DNA of 64,000 nucleotides. It comes from Platerodrilus igneus. Its lineage: Eukaryota > Arthropoda > Insecta > Coleoptera > Lycidae. The stretch covers positions 1,860,001-1,924,000 of the forward strand of contig JARFIW010001458.1 of assembly GCA_036346225.1 (NCBI GenBank), given 5' to 3'. A program made the position numbers and the translations under genes. The notes below the pieces were generated by a model. The model was given only the letters and a program-made list of their open reading frames with translations, was not told the DNA's origin and searched no databases. Numbering within the stretch: the first letter of the stretch is position 1; each line of letters opens with the position of its first letter. Below are positions 1 to 11,295 of this stretch, piece after piece.

Positions 1-745
1 TGGAGACGAGGGTGTCTCTATAGATGATTGTTGTTTTTTCATAAGTAAAGCATACACCACGTAGGCCCATAACTATCCGTACTGGAAGCATATAAACCCA
101 TTGACTACATTCTAGACGGAGCATTAATTATTAAAACAACAACTTGATCTTAATCATCTTAACAGGATATTCTATAAAACAATTAAAACGATTTCAATTA
201 ATTGGTAAATTGAGATTTACTTAACGTAATGCTTCCCAAACTGGTCCATAAAGATCCTTAGGGGGTCGACTCCGAACTGCAAAAGGTCCATGTCAGCGAA
301 AACATAAATTGGGTGTGCATGGGATGTAAATGAGGATCCACGAAATTGGATTCAATTTAAGCAGATCGTGACCGAGTTTTGGCTTTCTATAAATGGAATA
401 ATTCACATAACACAAACAGTACCAATGTACCTAAATAATACTTTCCTATAACAGACATATAAATTAATATGAACTAACAATTTTTAAAACATAATTGTCT
501 ACAAAACATGATGAATAATTGGAACTAGATTTGGGAACTTTATGACTCCATAAGTTAATCATGGAAAAATTTGAGATCGATGATGGAATCATTTTCCGTC
601 GACGGGTCAAACCAACAACTTAATTGCTTTGAACTTTAATTAATACTAGCTGCTAGAATATATTCTTAAGTTCAATCAAACTATTTCGTTTTACTTATAA
701 AATTTTTGTTACCCTTTTGTTATCGAAATTTAAGTTATAGTTTTC
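1..745. other. AT-rich stretch, no feature seen
   Basis: I see no coding frame, repeat or RNA gene here that can be supported. The next recognisable sequence is the retrotransposon fragment that follows. Confidence 0.6.
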
Positions 746-747
746 TT

Positions 748-1174
748 ATATGTCAAACAGCACTGTACGGCTGTGAAGCCTGGACAGTAGGAGAAGCGGA
801 CAAGGAAAAGGTAGAGGCCTTTGAAATGTGGTGCTACAGACGTATGACGAAGATATCATGGACAAAGGGTTACGAACAAAGACGTTCTCGAAATTATAGG
901 ATAATAAAGCAATATGTGGAAAACTGTAAAAATAGGAAAGATAGGACGATAAGACACATACTAAGGCATGAGGGAATAGTGCGTAATCGATTAGAAGCAG
1001 AGCATGCAAAAAGAGAGGTAGTGGTAGACCTAGATTAGACTATTGCACACAGATAGCGAAAGATGTAGTCTGTGGGAATTAAAGGGAAACGTTTCGGTTA
1101 GCTCAGAATAGAAAACAATGAAGGTACGCTTCCAACCAGTTCTACGACTGAAGACCTATTGATGATGGTGATGA
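748..1174 (+). pseudogene. RTE-like non-LTR retrotransposon, 3' end of reverse transcriptase (copy 1)
   Basis: The frame open to 1038 carries the C-terminal signature of insect RTE/BovB-type endonuclease-reverse transcriptases, LYGCEAWTVGEADKEKVEAF followed by EMWCYRRMTKISWT and later RHILRHEG. This block lies after the RT catalytic core and is involved in retrotransposition by target-primed reverse transcription. Only the last part is present; the endonuclease and RT core are missing, so it is a 5'-truncated copy as is typical of LINE insertion. The intact frame stops at 1036-1038, but the family's 3' tail (ACTATTGCACACAGATAG, then TTAGCTCAGAATAG) continues to a GATGATGGTGATGA run at 1161-1174, the kind of short repeat tail RTE elements end in. 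The same tail recurs at about 8440-8570 and 9145-9285. Dead copy. Confidence 0.8.
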
Positions 1175-1339
1175 AAAGTATTCTATACGAGGAAGCTAAT
1201 CTTTACTTAATTTTAAAATATCGTCCAAATACTCGCAGGGAAAGATTCTCTTGCGCGTTAACAAATTAATGTTCTCCGATATTATTAAACTAAATTCCAT
1301 TTTTAAAACTTTAAAATCATCGAAGGAGAGGTTGCATGT

Positions 1340-1960
1340 CAATTTTTTATTGACATGAAGCGAAAGGAGTCGATGAACCAGAAAGTTACATTTAAGTCAT
1401 TAAATTTAGTAGAAAATGTTATGTATTTTGCATTGTTTAATGGAATAATCCTTATCGGTCCTTTGAAATCGTTATGGTTCTTTAATAATAAAATGAACAT
1501 CATAATTGCACAAATTATGGTAGACTACGAGGATAATTGGAAATTGCCTAAAATTTAAGTTACAACTTCTATGTGCAACACATCTTACAGCACCATCCAA
1601 GTGATCATAATTGACAACTCTTTCTTCGACCGGCAAGAAATCGATTTCGCAAATAAAGCACGTTTTTGTTGTCGAGACGTCTATAGCAGATGTCACGGGG
1701 GCATTTTTAGAGAAATGCGTCTGCGTAACATATGGTAATACGTTTTATTTGTACAAACCAAGAAATGAAGTCTGTTCCTGTGTAGGAAGGGGAAATAACA
1801 CGATACTCGTTGAGTTTCTCGCACACTTGCTCGTATTCCTGGAGGCGCTCGTGATTATAAAAAATAAGAAAGGCATCTGTCAAATACGCAAAAGTGACCC
1901 ATATGTTTGGTTACTTGATCTCTCACCAATGATGCTAACATTTCTATAAGACTGTAGTGG
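1340..1960 (-). pseudogene. DNA polymerase B fragment with endonuclease VII-like zinc motif (Polinton/adintovirus-like), broken
   Basis: On the minus strand, 1696-1472 encodes a zinc-like motif CFICEIDF, about 14 residues later YDHLDGAVRCVAHRSCNLNF, then VYHNLCNYDVHFIIKE. This C-x2-C / DH..G..R..AH..CN arrangement, followed by a HNL.xYD.H block, is typical of protein-primed type family B DNA polymerases of Polintons/Mavericks, adintoviruses and related virus-like elements. There an endonuclease VII-like module precedes the exonuclease region. After a stop and a frame change, the minus strand at about 1464-1340 continues with YITFSTKFNDLNVTFWFIDS and FRFMS, the expected next polymerase block. 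More weakly related sequence extends upstream toward 2160. The gene is fragmentary with at least one frameshift and several stops; the palm domain is absent. I infer an old integrated element; exact family not determined. Confidence 0.65.
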
Positions 1961-4215
1961 TATTTAACGTCGAGTTTGAAACCTTTGGGGTTTTTCAACT
2001 CTTCGAGTTTCCTTCTGTGTTGATTTACTAAGTCATCATCATTATCGTCATCATCAGAGTTATATTTTGACGTATGCTCGACATAGCTGTCTTCAATAAT
2101 TTACTGGTTTACAGGTTTTTTGCGTTTTTGACTAAATTGCACAGGGGTTACGATATATTGAAAGCTTTTTAGAGCAAGAGCAAAGACATTTGCCGAAGTA
2201 TTAGTTAGCTCCTTAAATTTTTAAATATCTGCCATTGGAATGGGGCTGACCAAATTTTTTTATATTAAAAATTTCTGTAAAATGCGATATGAAGTTGCGC
2301 GATTAGTTTTTTTACCTTTTGCATGCTTGATCATTCCTTCTAAAATACTCTATTAAAAGCAGGAGGCCCCTATTCTGAATGTTTAAAAAAGCCTTTTTTA
2401 TTCTGAACAGCAAGGGGAAGAAGTATGAAACAAATAGCATGAAAAATATCTTAGTACTTATGGATATTCATGTTAAGAAATAAAATTTTAGAAAGTGTTC
2501 ATTCCTACCCGTAGGAAGCAGAATTTTCTATTTTAGCCAATAAACGTGTTGAAACTTGTATGTAAACTAATTGTTAAAATTTCGTAAATTATTGAAACAA
2601 ATTAAAGGCTTGAATGTAGAAAAATATCAGGTACTTAGACTTTTCATTGTCAATGCATACGTTTCCACTGATCAACAAATTCATTTGTACATTATGAAAA
2701 ATGGCTATGGAAAATAAACATACTAACAATTTATCACCTGTCGTCCTTGCATCTGAATATATTTTGCTTATAATTAATTAAATTGCATAGTCCTTACTCA
2801 ATCGCGGTCATCTGCAAATTTTCAGGAACAATTCCGGCTTCCTTCTAAATTGAAATGATTGCTTATTCAGCACCCTGTGGGTTTTATTAGTACATATAAT
2901 TACAATTTAAATATTCAGCTTTACTTCTATGCTGATTGTGCTTTTAAAAATTTGTGATTTTGTTTTTCACAAAGTACTGTAATTTGTTTTGTTTTACATA
3001 GAGTTTAAATGCGGTATTCGACTATTAATAACATTTGTTTTCGGAAATTCTAGAATTAATTTATGTACGTGTTTCTACAAGGTTGTTTTCGTTTCACTAT
3101 CTTTGTACGAATTATTAATTGATATGTTAATTTTCTACAATTTTATGCGAAAGTTAAACCACCAATCCTACACCTACTTCATAATTCTTCCAGTTTGGTT
3201 GCAGATATTCCTTACCAAGTTACACAAGTTGAGGTATTTTTGTGTTGCTTATAGCGTTTTACAACCATAAAGTAAACATGGGATTTCTATTTATCGATCG
3301 TAGTTCGCCCTGTTGCTCTCTTATAGGAGGTAGTTGTTTTGAAAATACGTTGCAGGTGGTTGATTATCTACACTTAGATGTTTACGATCGAAAGAAATTA
3401 TTATTACTGTGCCGGTTTTTCTGAAGCGAAGGAAGCGTTGCTACAATTTCATGACAGGTAGTAACTGAACAGCAAATGTTAAAGTTTACTGGTTGTTCAT
3501 TAATTTTGCCGTTTCCTTTAAAATAACTATAAATTTCTGTCCGTCCTAGTATATATAGTCGACCATGGACTCGACGCAGAAGCTAGCATTTAGTGTAGCA
3601 TACGGTAGGATCTGAAGGTTCCTATGGAAGAAGCGGGAATGATCTCTGCTGACTTTCTTCGAAGATGAAGCCCTCAGATGGCGCACCCTTTGAACGCATC
3701 AACCCCAGTACTGTATGAATAATAATTTCTTTCTACTAATATCTTTATTTTCTGACAAACATCTGATTTCGCTTGGTATAAATGAATAAATTTTTCAGCA
3801 TGTAGGTATTCTGTTTTTTTTTATTTGGTTTTCACATGATAATGTTTACAGACGCAGGTTATAATTAATTATAAAATATAGTTTAACGTATATTAATTGT
3901 GGTTACGTATTGTTTTCAGGTCGCACTTGGATTAATTAGACTTGTATAGAAGCAATAAGTTAAATATTGACTGCGTTTGTTATTATTTTAAAATTATTAA
4001 TGTCGCCAGTTCCTATGGTGTGGCTAGTAATTTTAACATAAGAACAGTTTTGGCTGTCCATACGATTTTCTATATTAAAATTTGAGAGTAGCACCATTGT
4101 TTATGTTCGAGTTATTATTTAATTTTCTTTAGCGCTGCAGTGAAATGCTTCTTAGCCAATAGATAGTCTTTTTTCTCTGTTGTTGTGTCCACTATGATAT
4201 TATTCTTTAGTATTT
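1961..4215. other. AT-rich stretch, no gene seen
   Basis: About 2.2 kb without a supportable gene. The first 200 bases may hold more decayed minus-strand polymerase sequence (a frame containing TNTSANVFALALKSF near 2200), but this is too weak to annotate. Confidence 0.5.
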
Positions 4216-4385
4216 ATGTAGGGCTCGTGAACTCCGAGTAAGTATATACTTACCTTTTATTAATACTTAAAAATTGTAGAATATAAGTTGTATACTACTA
4301 CATTATTTTTTTGAATTTATTTAGTGCTTGTGAACACCATATAAGTATGTACCTGTTCTATTAATATTTAAAATTGCATGACAGC
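4216..4385. repeat. Diverged two-copy direct repeat, about 105 bp apart
   Basis: The segment beginning GGGCTCGTGAACTCCGAGTA near 4222 recurs as GTGCTTGTGAACACCATATA near 4324. Both are followed by AAGTAT..AC-type sequence, TTATTAATA/TATTAATATT and AAAATTG. The copies are clearly degenerate. No coding role is visible. Confidence 0.45.
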
Positions 4386-5329
4386 AGTGACTGGAAATAA
4401 CCCATAACATATATCTGTTTTGTTTTCCTTTTTTCTGTTTTCTATGTGAATATTAGATACGATGTGAAAAATTAGTGTAAGGTAGTACAACGAAGAACCT
4501 CCAGGATACGTTGAATAAATATTGTTTTTCTGCGGGCTGGTTTTCCTTTTTTTGTAACTTGTCCTTTATTAATGAGAGGTTTTGTAAATAAAATTCCTTT
4601 GATGAGGTGTTGCGTTCCTTTCTTTCTGATCTAATCCACTCTACGACGTTTTAGCTAGCACAGCATTACTTCTTTCGATACCTTTTTTTGCTGCGGTACT
4701 GGATTTGGGTTTTTTCTTTGATTACTTTAATACTTTCTTTCTTGTCCGCACAAATTACCGTAACAAATTGTATGAATATCAAACTGTTCTTATGTCATAA
4801 ACTGTTTCCAACTAACTATTTGGTTTTTTAAAGTAAAAAATAAATACAAGTAAAGAATTGTATTGATGTCAAATGACTGTTGATCCAATATTGTTGGTTG
4901 TAAACTAGTATTAAGTAAAGCGTTATTTATTATTTAGTGTTACATTAATTTTAATATACAAATACCGAAAGTTTAAGATTACTATAATGGATTTCCTGAT
5001 ATGCATTTGGTGTGTCTGAAATGCAATGCAACGCTCGGGCAGTTGCATATAGGTATGCGAATAAATTTCCAAATAGAAGATATTTTGTTCCCAAAACATT
5101 TACAGTTCTCCACCAAAGAATTAGATAAATCGCATTATTACTCTCACATCGGTAAAATCCCCATGTTATAAAAGAAACTAAACGTAAGGAAAAGTTTAAC
5201 ATAAATGTTTTGATAGGCATACTTGGAGACAATCTGCTTGGGCCTGTAGAATTGTCCAATAGTTAAATGGTGAGGATTATTTATAGACTTTTTACAAAAT
5301 ACGTTACACAGTTTATTTGATGGTACTAT
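4386..5329. other. AT-rich stretch, no gene seen
   Basis: Only chance open frames are visible, including a 102-codon minus frame at 4951-5259 with no recognisable domain or low-complexity bias. Confidence 0.45.
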
Positions 5330-5640
5330 TTTACATATTTGGCAGAACTTGTGGTTTTTATATTATGATTGTCTAGCTCATTTAAACGGGAATGTTTGGG
5401 ATTTTTTAGATAATAACTACTGACAACGATGTATTGGAAGAGCTGTTCTAATTGCTTGGCCGGATAGGTCAGATTTAAATGCTTTCGATTTTTGTGTGTG
5501 GGAAATACCTAAGAGCAATTGCTTATTCGCAACCAATAGAAACGCAAAATAAACTTTGGAGACTAATTCAGGATGGTTGCGACGAGTTTAAAAACAATAT
5601 TGGAATTTTTGTAAGAATTCGACGACCCTTGCGTAAATGA
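5330..5640 (+). pseudogene. IS630/Tc1-like DDE transposase C-terminal fragment (A)
   Basis: The plus strand at about 5430-5510 reads CIGRAVLIAWPDRSDLNAFD then FCVWEIPK. This is the degenerate form of the WIGRGGPxxWPPRSPDLTPLDFFLWGYxK block seen in many insect transposases, which carries the second or third catalytic acidic residue. After one frame change the sequence continues as PIETQNKLWRLIQDGCDEFK and ends in a stop near 5639, matching the expected C-terminal helix. Upstream, about 5345-5440, a frame with FLDNNY precedes it. The N-terminal DNA-binding and first catalytic region are not present and no inverted termini were found. This belongs to the same broad superfamily as the minus-strand copy at 59.8-60.7 kb but is a separate, older scrap. 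Confidence 0.65.
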
Positions 5641-6164
5641 CTAAATTTTTTCTGAGAAACGGATGACCATTACGTGGAGCATTTGTTGTAGATTTTTTTT
5701 GTGTTGTGTGCTTTCAGTTGTCATTTTGCTCTATTCTTCTTCATTACTAATTTCATCATCTACAAGCTTTTAGCATATAAAGTTTATTCCTTATTAGTAT
5801 TTATTTTTTACTTTAGAAAAATCAAACTATTAGTTGAAACCGGTATATCAGATAAGAACGGTTTGAATTTCGTGCAATTATTATTAGGTCTGTTTATTTT
5901 CTATAGCCATATTTCTTAATTTATAAATGAATTTGTTAATCCATAGAAGCGTATGCATTGACACATGAAAAGTTCAAATCAATTTTTTTCGACTTCAAAT
6001 AAAAGAATTATTTTTCTCATAAAAACAATATTTGTTTAATGCAATGTGAAATGGCAAAATTTAAGACAGAAAAGTTATGAATAGAAATGTGCACTCAAGA
6101 AAAAAACCGTCAAATGGCCGACAAAATAATATGTTTGAAATAGATGGAAATTAGTTAGTCAAGG

Positions 6165-6207
<43 letters not shown>

Positions 6208-7189
6208 CAATAGCAGGCAATTCTTTGCAATTCTGTATCTTTACAGTCGCAACGAGGCGTATTTATGACATGTGGCCGTCGGCAATTCCGGAAAATGTAG
6301 AGGTGCCCAAGTTAGTATAAAGAAGTGGCTATCGTAGTGAAAAAATCTGAGCTAAAGAGATGGAAATTGTCCTTCTGTCTTCTACTCAGGAATTTGCCAT
6401 TTGGAGTAGTTACAGCAACTGTTTTTCTTGAACTTACTAAAACCTCCATAGAGAGCGGTTTTATTGATCCACAACTTCCGTTTGTGTCCTACTATTTCTT
6501 GATGGAAAATAATGATACTGAACTTTACTCTAATTTTAAATAAACAAAAAACATCGTTCTTTAATGGATTGTGCGAATTTAGCAATAAAGTCACTACGTG
6601 GCTAATTTACATCCATTAAAAATAATGAATAAAATTGGCGTGGCAGGTAACAGCAAATTTTAGTTGATAGTATATTTACATCATTAACAAAACCTCATTC
6701 TATGTTTACCCATTTTTGAACGATAAAGTGCACCGAATGGTTAAGCTGCTGCTTGATGCGGTTGTCAAAAAAAACATCTCCCTATATAATTAAGATATCT
6801 AAAAGTTTATCATTTTTTTATTCGCTATTAACTATAGATATTCCACATTGTTGTCATAGACATATATGGAAAGATTTGAGCTTGAACCCTTTTTAGAGGC
6901 ATTCTTACTAAATTTATTAACATATATCTAAGATCAGAAACTGAATTTCGGTAATAGCACGTATTGCCTTGTAACCTTCTGGCTATGAGAAGCATCCCGA
7001 TTTTCAAGATATTTTTTATTTAAAATTATGTCGTGTTTTCTGAAAGATACGGTAACTATTATTTATTATTCAATGTTATCCTATTTTAACCATTTTGAAT
7101 GGACTTGTATCTTGAAAAAGTTCTAGAATACTAGAATGAATGGAATGGCTTGAGTGTTTTAGTGATGAACTATAGGTTTAATCAAACCA
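5641..7189. other. AT-rich stretch with one microsatellite, no gene seen
   Basis: Open frames at 5701-5919 and 6325-6594 show no domain and look like chance. A (TA)n tract lies inside and is listed separately. Confidence 0.5.
6169..6206. repeat. (TA)n microsatellite
   Basis: An uninterrupted TA dinucleotide tract of about 38 bases. Confidence 0.95.
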
Positions 7190-8572
7190 GTGGAGTCTTT
7201 AGTGAGGAACCAGACTAAGACAGACCTTCAAAAGAGGACAGCAGAACTTTGGGTACTTAGAATGAAAGAGAATGTATGAGTCGGTATGGCATTCTAAGGT
7301 ACACTATGACGATTTGGGAGACAACGGAAAACCACCACATTACCTCTCAGGCACACAAAGCACTACAATTGTTATTTAAGATGATGTCAACCTCTGGGGT
7401 AAAAGATTCTCGAGCTAAAATAGTCCGTCATTCAGATTTTCTGGAGGTGACTACTTAGAAGGTTTAAATCGGAAACTTTAAAGAAAGAGCCGGGAACATT
7501 TTGTAAGTCGGAATGTGGAATGTCAGAAGCATGAAGCAAGTATTTAAGCTAGAGGATTTGAAAATTGAAATTGATAGGTTAGCATTAGACACAGTATGGA
7601 TTAGCTTTCTTTTGGTGGCTAGAGACGGGGAATTTTTGGAGCGGGTACTTTAGGGTGGTTCATACAGATAAAGATATCTACGAATGATTTGAAAAATGTC
7701 AAATGAATTACTGAAACATATGGCGAAATTTTCTTATTATAAGGAAATAGAAACAAATTGGAATAACATTAAATCCAGCATAGACATGGCGGCCAAAGAT
7801 ATTTTGGGGTATACACAAAAGGAAAATAAAAAACCGTGCATAACAGAGGATATCCTGAATCTAATAGAAGAAAAATGAAAATACAGAAATAGATCGGATG
7901 AAACAGGAAAACAGAGATACAAAGTCATAAAATGGAAAATTATTCATAAGTGCAAGAAAGCTAGAGAACAACGGATTGATGAAAAGTGCAAAAATGTACA
8001 AACTAAGATGGAAATAGGAAAGACAAACGAATCACACAAACTAATAAGAACGAATTTTAGGAAAATAAAACCGGATAGCAAAAATATAAGGGACGCGGGA
8101 GGAAACGTCATCATTATTATCATAGTCACTATACCAAGTCAGAGAGGCTCGGATAGACGTAAAAAGTTTTGAACAATAAGTTTGACAGACATGTGTCAAA
8201 AATATTAACTAGAGTTGTAAAAAGTCGAATGGAAAAACGGGCTGGAGAAGTACTAGGAGAAGATCAATTTGGGCTTAGGCGAAACAGGGGAACACGGGAG
8301 GCTATTTGAGCTCTGAAGCTGATAATAGAGAAAACAATAGAAAAAAGGGAGAGGGTGTATATAGGGTTTGTAGATCTGGAAAAAGCATTTGACAATGTAA
8401 AATGGAAAAACATCAAAAGCATATATAGAAGAAAAGGGAGGTAGATGTAGACCTAGGTTAGACTACTGCACACGGATAGTGAAGGATGTGGGCTGTGTGA
8501 ATATCAGCAAAATGTATAGCTTAGCTCAGAATAGAAATGAATTGAGGTACGCATCTAACCAGTTCCAAAACG
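7190..8572 (+). pseudogene. RTE-like non-LTR retrotransposon, internally deleted copy (copy 2)
   Basis: The endonuclease start is visible at about 7511 as MWNVRSMKQVFKLEDLKIEI, the usual T/MWNVRSM opening of the APE-type endonuclease of this family. The sequence upstream to about 7190 looks like its leader. A gap removes most of the endonuclease. From 7696 the linker before RT follows (KKPCITEDILNLIEEK, with KNRSDETGKQRY-like sequence after). RT follows near 8230-8400 with FGLRRNRGTREAI and the motif A block GFVDLEKAFDNVKWKN, including the catalytic Asp of FVDLEKAFD. The sequence then jumps directly to the 3' tail (about 8440-8570), so the YxDD motif and thumb are lost. In-frame stops and frame changes are frequent. 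The element cannot be active. Confidence 0.8.
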
Positions 8573-8892
8573 GAAAAGCTAATGTTGAAAAAAGTAATCG
8601 TACTTAAACCTGCTATTTATTGTAAACAGCTACGGATGTTGGTTTTGCAATATTTTCAACAAATGTCCGTTGTGTGAAGGAATTAATTGGATAATTATTA
8701 ATTCAGCAAGTATCTATATCATGGGGATCTTTGTAGCCGTCAGGTTGCTTAAGCCCCTTTGCGTACCAATAAATATCGATGAAATAGGGTACTTATTTAG
8801 AAAACAATAAAAAGGTAGCCGCGCTGAATCTTTCGGGAAAGAATAGTTGCTATGTTTGAAACAAGGAAAAAAATTCTGAAGAAATAAGTGTG
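8573..8892. other. Spacer between two RTE-like pieces
   Basis: About 320 bases with no recognisable content; it separates the 3' tail of copy 2 from the start of copy 3. Confidence 0.5.
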
Positions 8893-9285
8893 AAGCACAG
8901 TACTATATGGCTATAACATGGCGACAGTAGGAGAAGTAAACAGGAAAAGACAGAAGCCTTTCTGATGAACGATGAAGACAACAGACTAAGAATGAAGTTC
9001 TAGAAATAGTAGTGGAAGGAAAACATCTGTGGAAAACAAAAACCCATAGGGAAATATAAGGATAGTTCACGTTCTAAGGCATTGGAAAATATTGCGGCAT
9101 ATATTACAAGCAGAGGTAGGAATAACGACAGGTGGATGTGGACCTAGAGGAGACTATTGCATGCAGATAGGGAAAGATGTGGGCTGTGGGAATTCCATGG
9201 CAATGTGTATTGTAGATGAGAATAGGAAACAATGGGGGTACGTGTTTATCCAGTACCAGAATGAAGATATAACGATGATGATCCT
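8893..9285 (+). pseudogene. RTE-like non-LTR retrotransposon, 3' end (copy 3)
   Basis: The frame starting STVLYGYNMATVGEVNRKRQ corresponds to the LYGCEAWTVGEADKEKV block of copy 1. It continues through EVLEIVVEGKHLWKTKTH, RHILQAEVGITTGGCGPRGD and YCMQIGKDVGCGNS, the C-terminus of the RT protein. It ends near an ACGATGATGAT tail. Several frame changes break it. Compared with copy 1 it preserves more of the region between the ISWT block and the tail. It is the third member of the family within 8.6 kb, all in the same orientation. Confidence 0.75.
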
Positions 9286-10931
9286 GGACCGAATAATATA
9301 CAGTATACAGACTGTAACATTTACTTGAAACCTTTATAACCATATTTCATTTTAATAGTTTCTGTATTGGTAAATCTCACCAATAGAGTTACGATTATCT
9401 CCTTTAAGAAATACAACTTTTACGATACATACATTTTTAGTCTAAGGAAGGATTATTTTTGTACTTTACATTGTTTTACTCAAAGGATGACAAATTCATT
9501 ATGGATGCTTTTAAGGTTAAGAATAATTACATAGTTTCGTTGCACTTTAAATTAGTACAGTTTTACGATTCATTTGTTTTGATTAATAGAAGGTAACGTT
9601 CACGCCTACGACATCATCTTTGTGGAACGAAGAAAATTCTCACACTAAGTGTATACTGATTCACAAAATGAAATGCGTTAGTAAAATATATTTTATATAT
9701 TTTAGATAGAGAAAATAACAAAATTGATTTTAGTTTGCAGTTTTAATCTATTTTTCCAAATTTTGCCAAAATTAGTTTTGCATCGTTTTTTGGACGGAAA
9801 GTTTTTTAGTTGAGCACTTCGTGATTATCATCAAAAGTAATTTGGGTAGGTGCAGTTAACCTTGAAGGATAAGGTTTTGAACCTTTTAATGTAATTAGTT
9901 AATGAAGTTCGGAATAACATCTTATCAAGTTGGTTACTTTTAATTTAAGGAACATTTGGCTATGACAGGCAACATGTTGGAGTAAGGCATATTAAGTAAT
10001 AACATCCAACTCCTTAACAAAGTCTTGTAGTACCTGGTGAGAACAAATAAAGTCCAGAATATCATTGCAGTTAGTTATTTTAAAGGTATCTACAATCAAA
10101 AATTAATTCAGGTATTTATGATCAAACTTCTGAAACTATACGCTACAGTAATTGCTAATGACTGAATATTTCTTATTTAGTTTCACAAATTTATAAACGT
10201 ACCCATATTGTGTTTTTGTTATTAGGTTAAAAACTTAGAATATAATTTTGTTCATCGAAAACGTTTTTCATTAAGCTAACTAATTACTGACATATTTGTC
10301 GTTTTTTGTTTAATAATGTTTATATGTACCTACTTATAATGGAGACATAATTATGCAATAGTCATATAATGGCGTTTTTCACGACTAATGTAGAGCTAAT
10401 ACTTCCAATCTTGTTGCAATAAAATATATTGCAATTACCTAGAAGCGTGATTAATATTCAGGTAATTTAGCATTTTTTTTTGGAAACCTTTTTTTCAGCA
10501 AGCAGTTTTTAAGTAAGTATATTAGTGTACTTGTTGTTAAGGTTCATTTTAGGTTGGTTATAGCATTAGTGTACTCGGTTGTTACTCATGTGGATTTTAT
10601 ACCAGAATTACTTTTATCTCAAGTTTCGGCATCTTCTTGTTATTTCATCTGGGGCTATCTCCTAGAAATCCCCGTATTTCGAGACTAAGTGATTTCCAAG
10701 ATAATTCCAGATTAAGACGTATTTCATATTCGATAACCTTTTAAGATCCTCTTCACACACATACACCACCCATGCCACTGAGTTAGTCAGCGACCATTCT
10801 TGTTATCACAGTTGAGAGTTTTAGTACTTCACCGAATTTCTATGCCGATTACGTCTAGATACTCTGGTAACAAAACTGTACGTATCTAGGCACTGAAAAA
10901 TTATTAAAGAATAAAATTAAAAAAAATTGAA
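9286..10931. other. AT-rich stretch, no gene seen
   Basis: About 1.6 kb with no coding frame longer than chance and no repeat I could recognise. Confidence 0.55.
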
Positions 10932-11295
10932 TAGTGTAAATAGGCAATTATTGGACACTCAAGAAAATTTCAACTTCAAAATACGCAACTGGTAGAGTTT
11001 TCAGGAAATCTAATTAAAATTTATACAAAACAAAAGCTAAAACAATTTATTATAAAATGTCTGTAAAGCTTTAAAGAAATACTTAAACATTTTTTAGTAC
11101 TACATATTTTAATAAAAAAGCATACAAAAATTACAGCTATTGGACAGTTTGCTTAGTTATAGAACACTCAAATTCAGTTATTGGACAACTGATTTGCCAC
11201 ACTGGAAAATAATATAGAAACGAACTAAAACCTAATAAAAAAATGTGTATGAGGTACCTATGCATTACAACTAATTTTTACAACTAAGTTAAACT

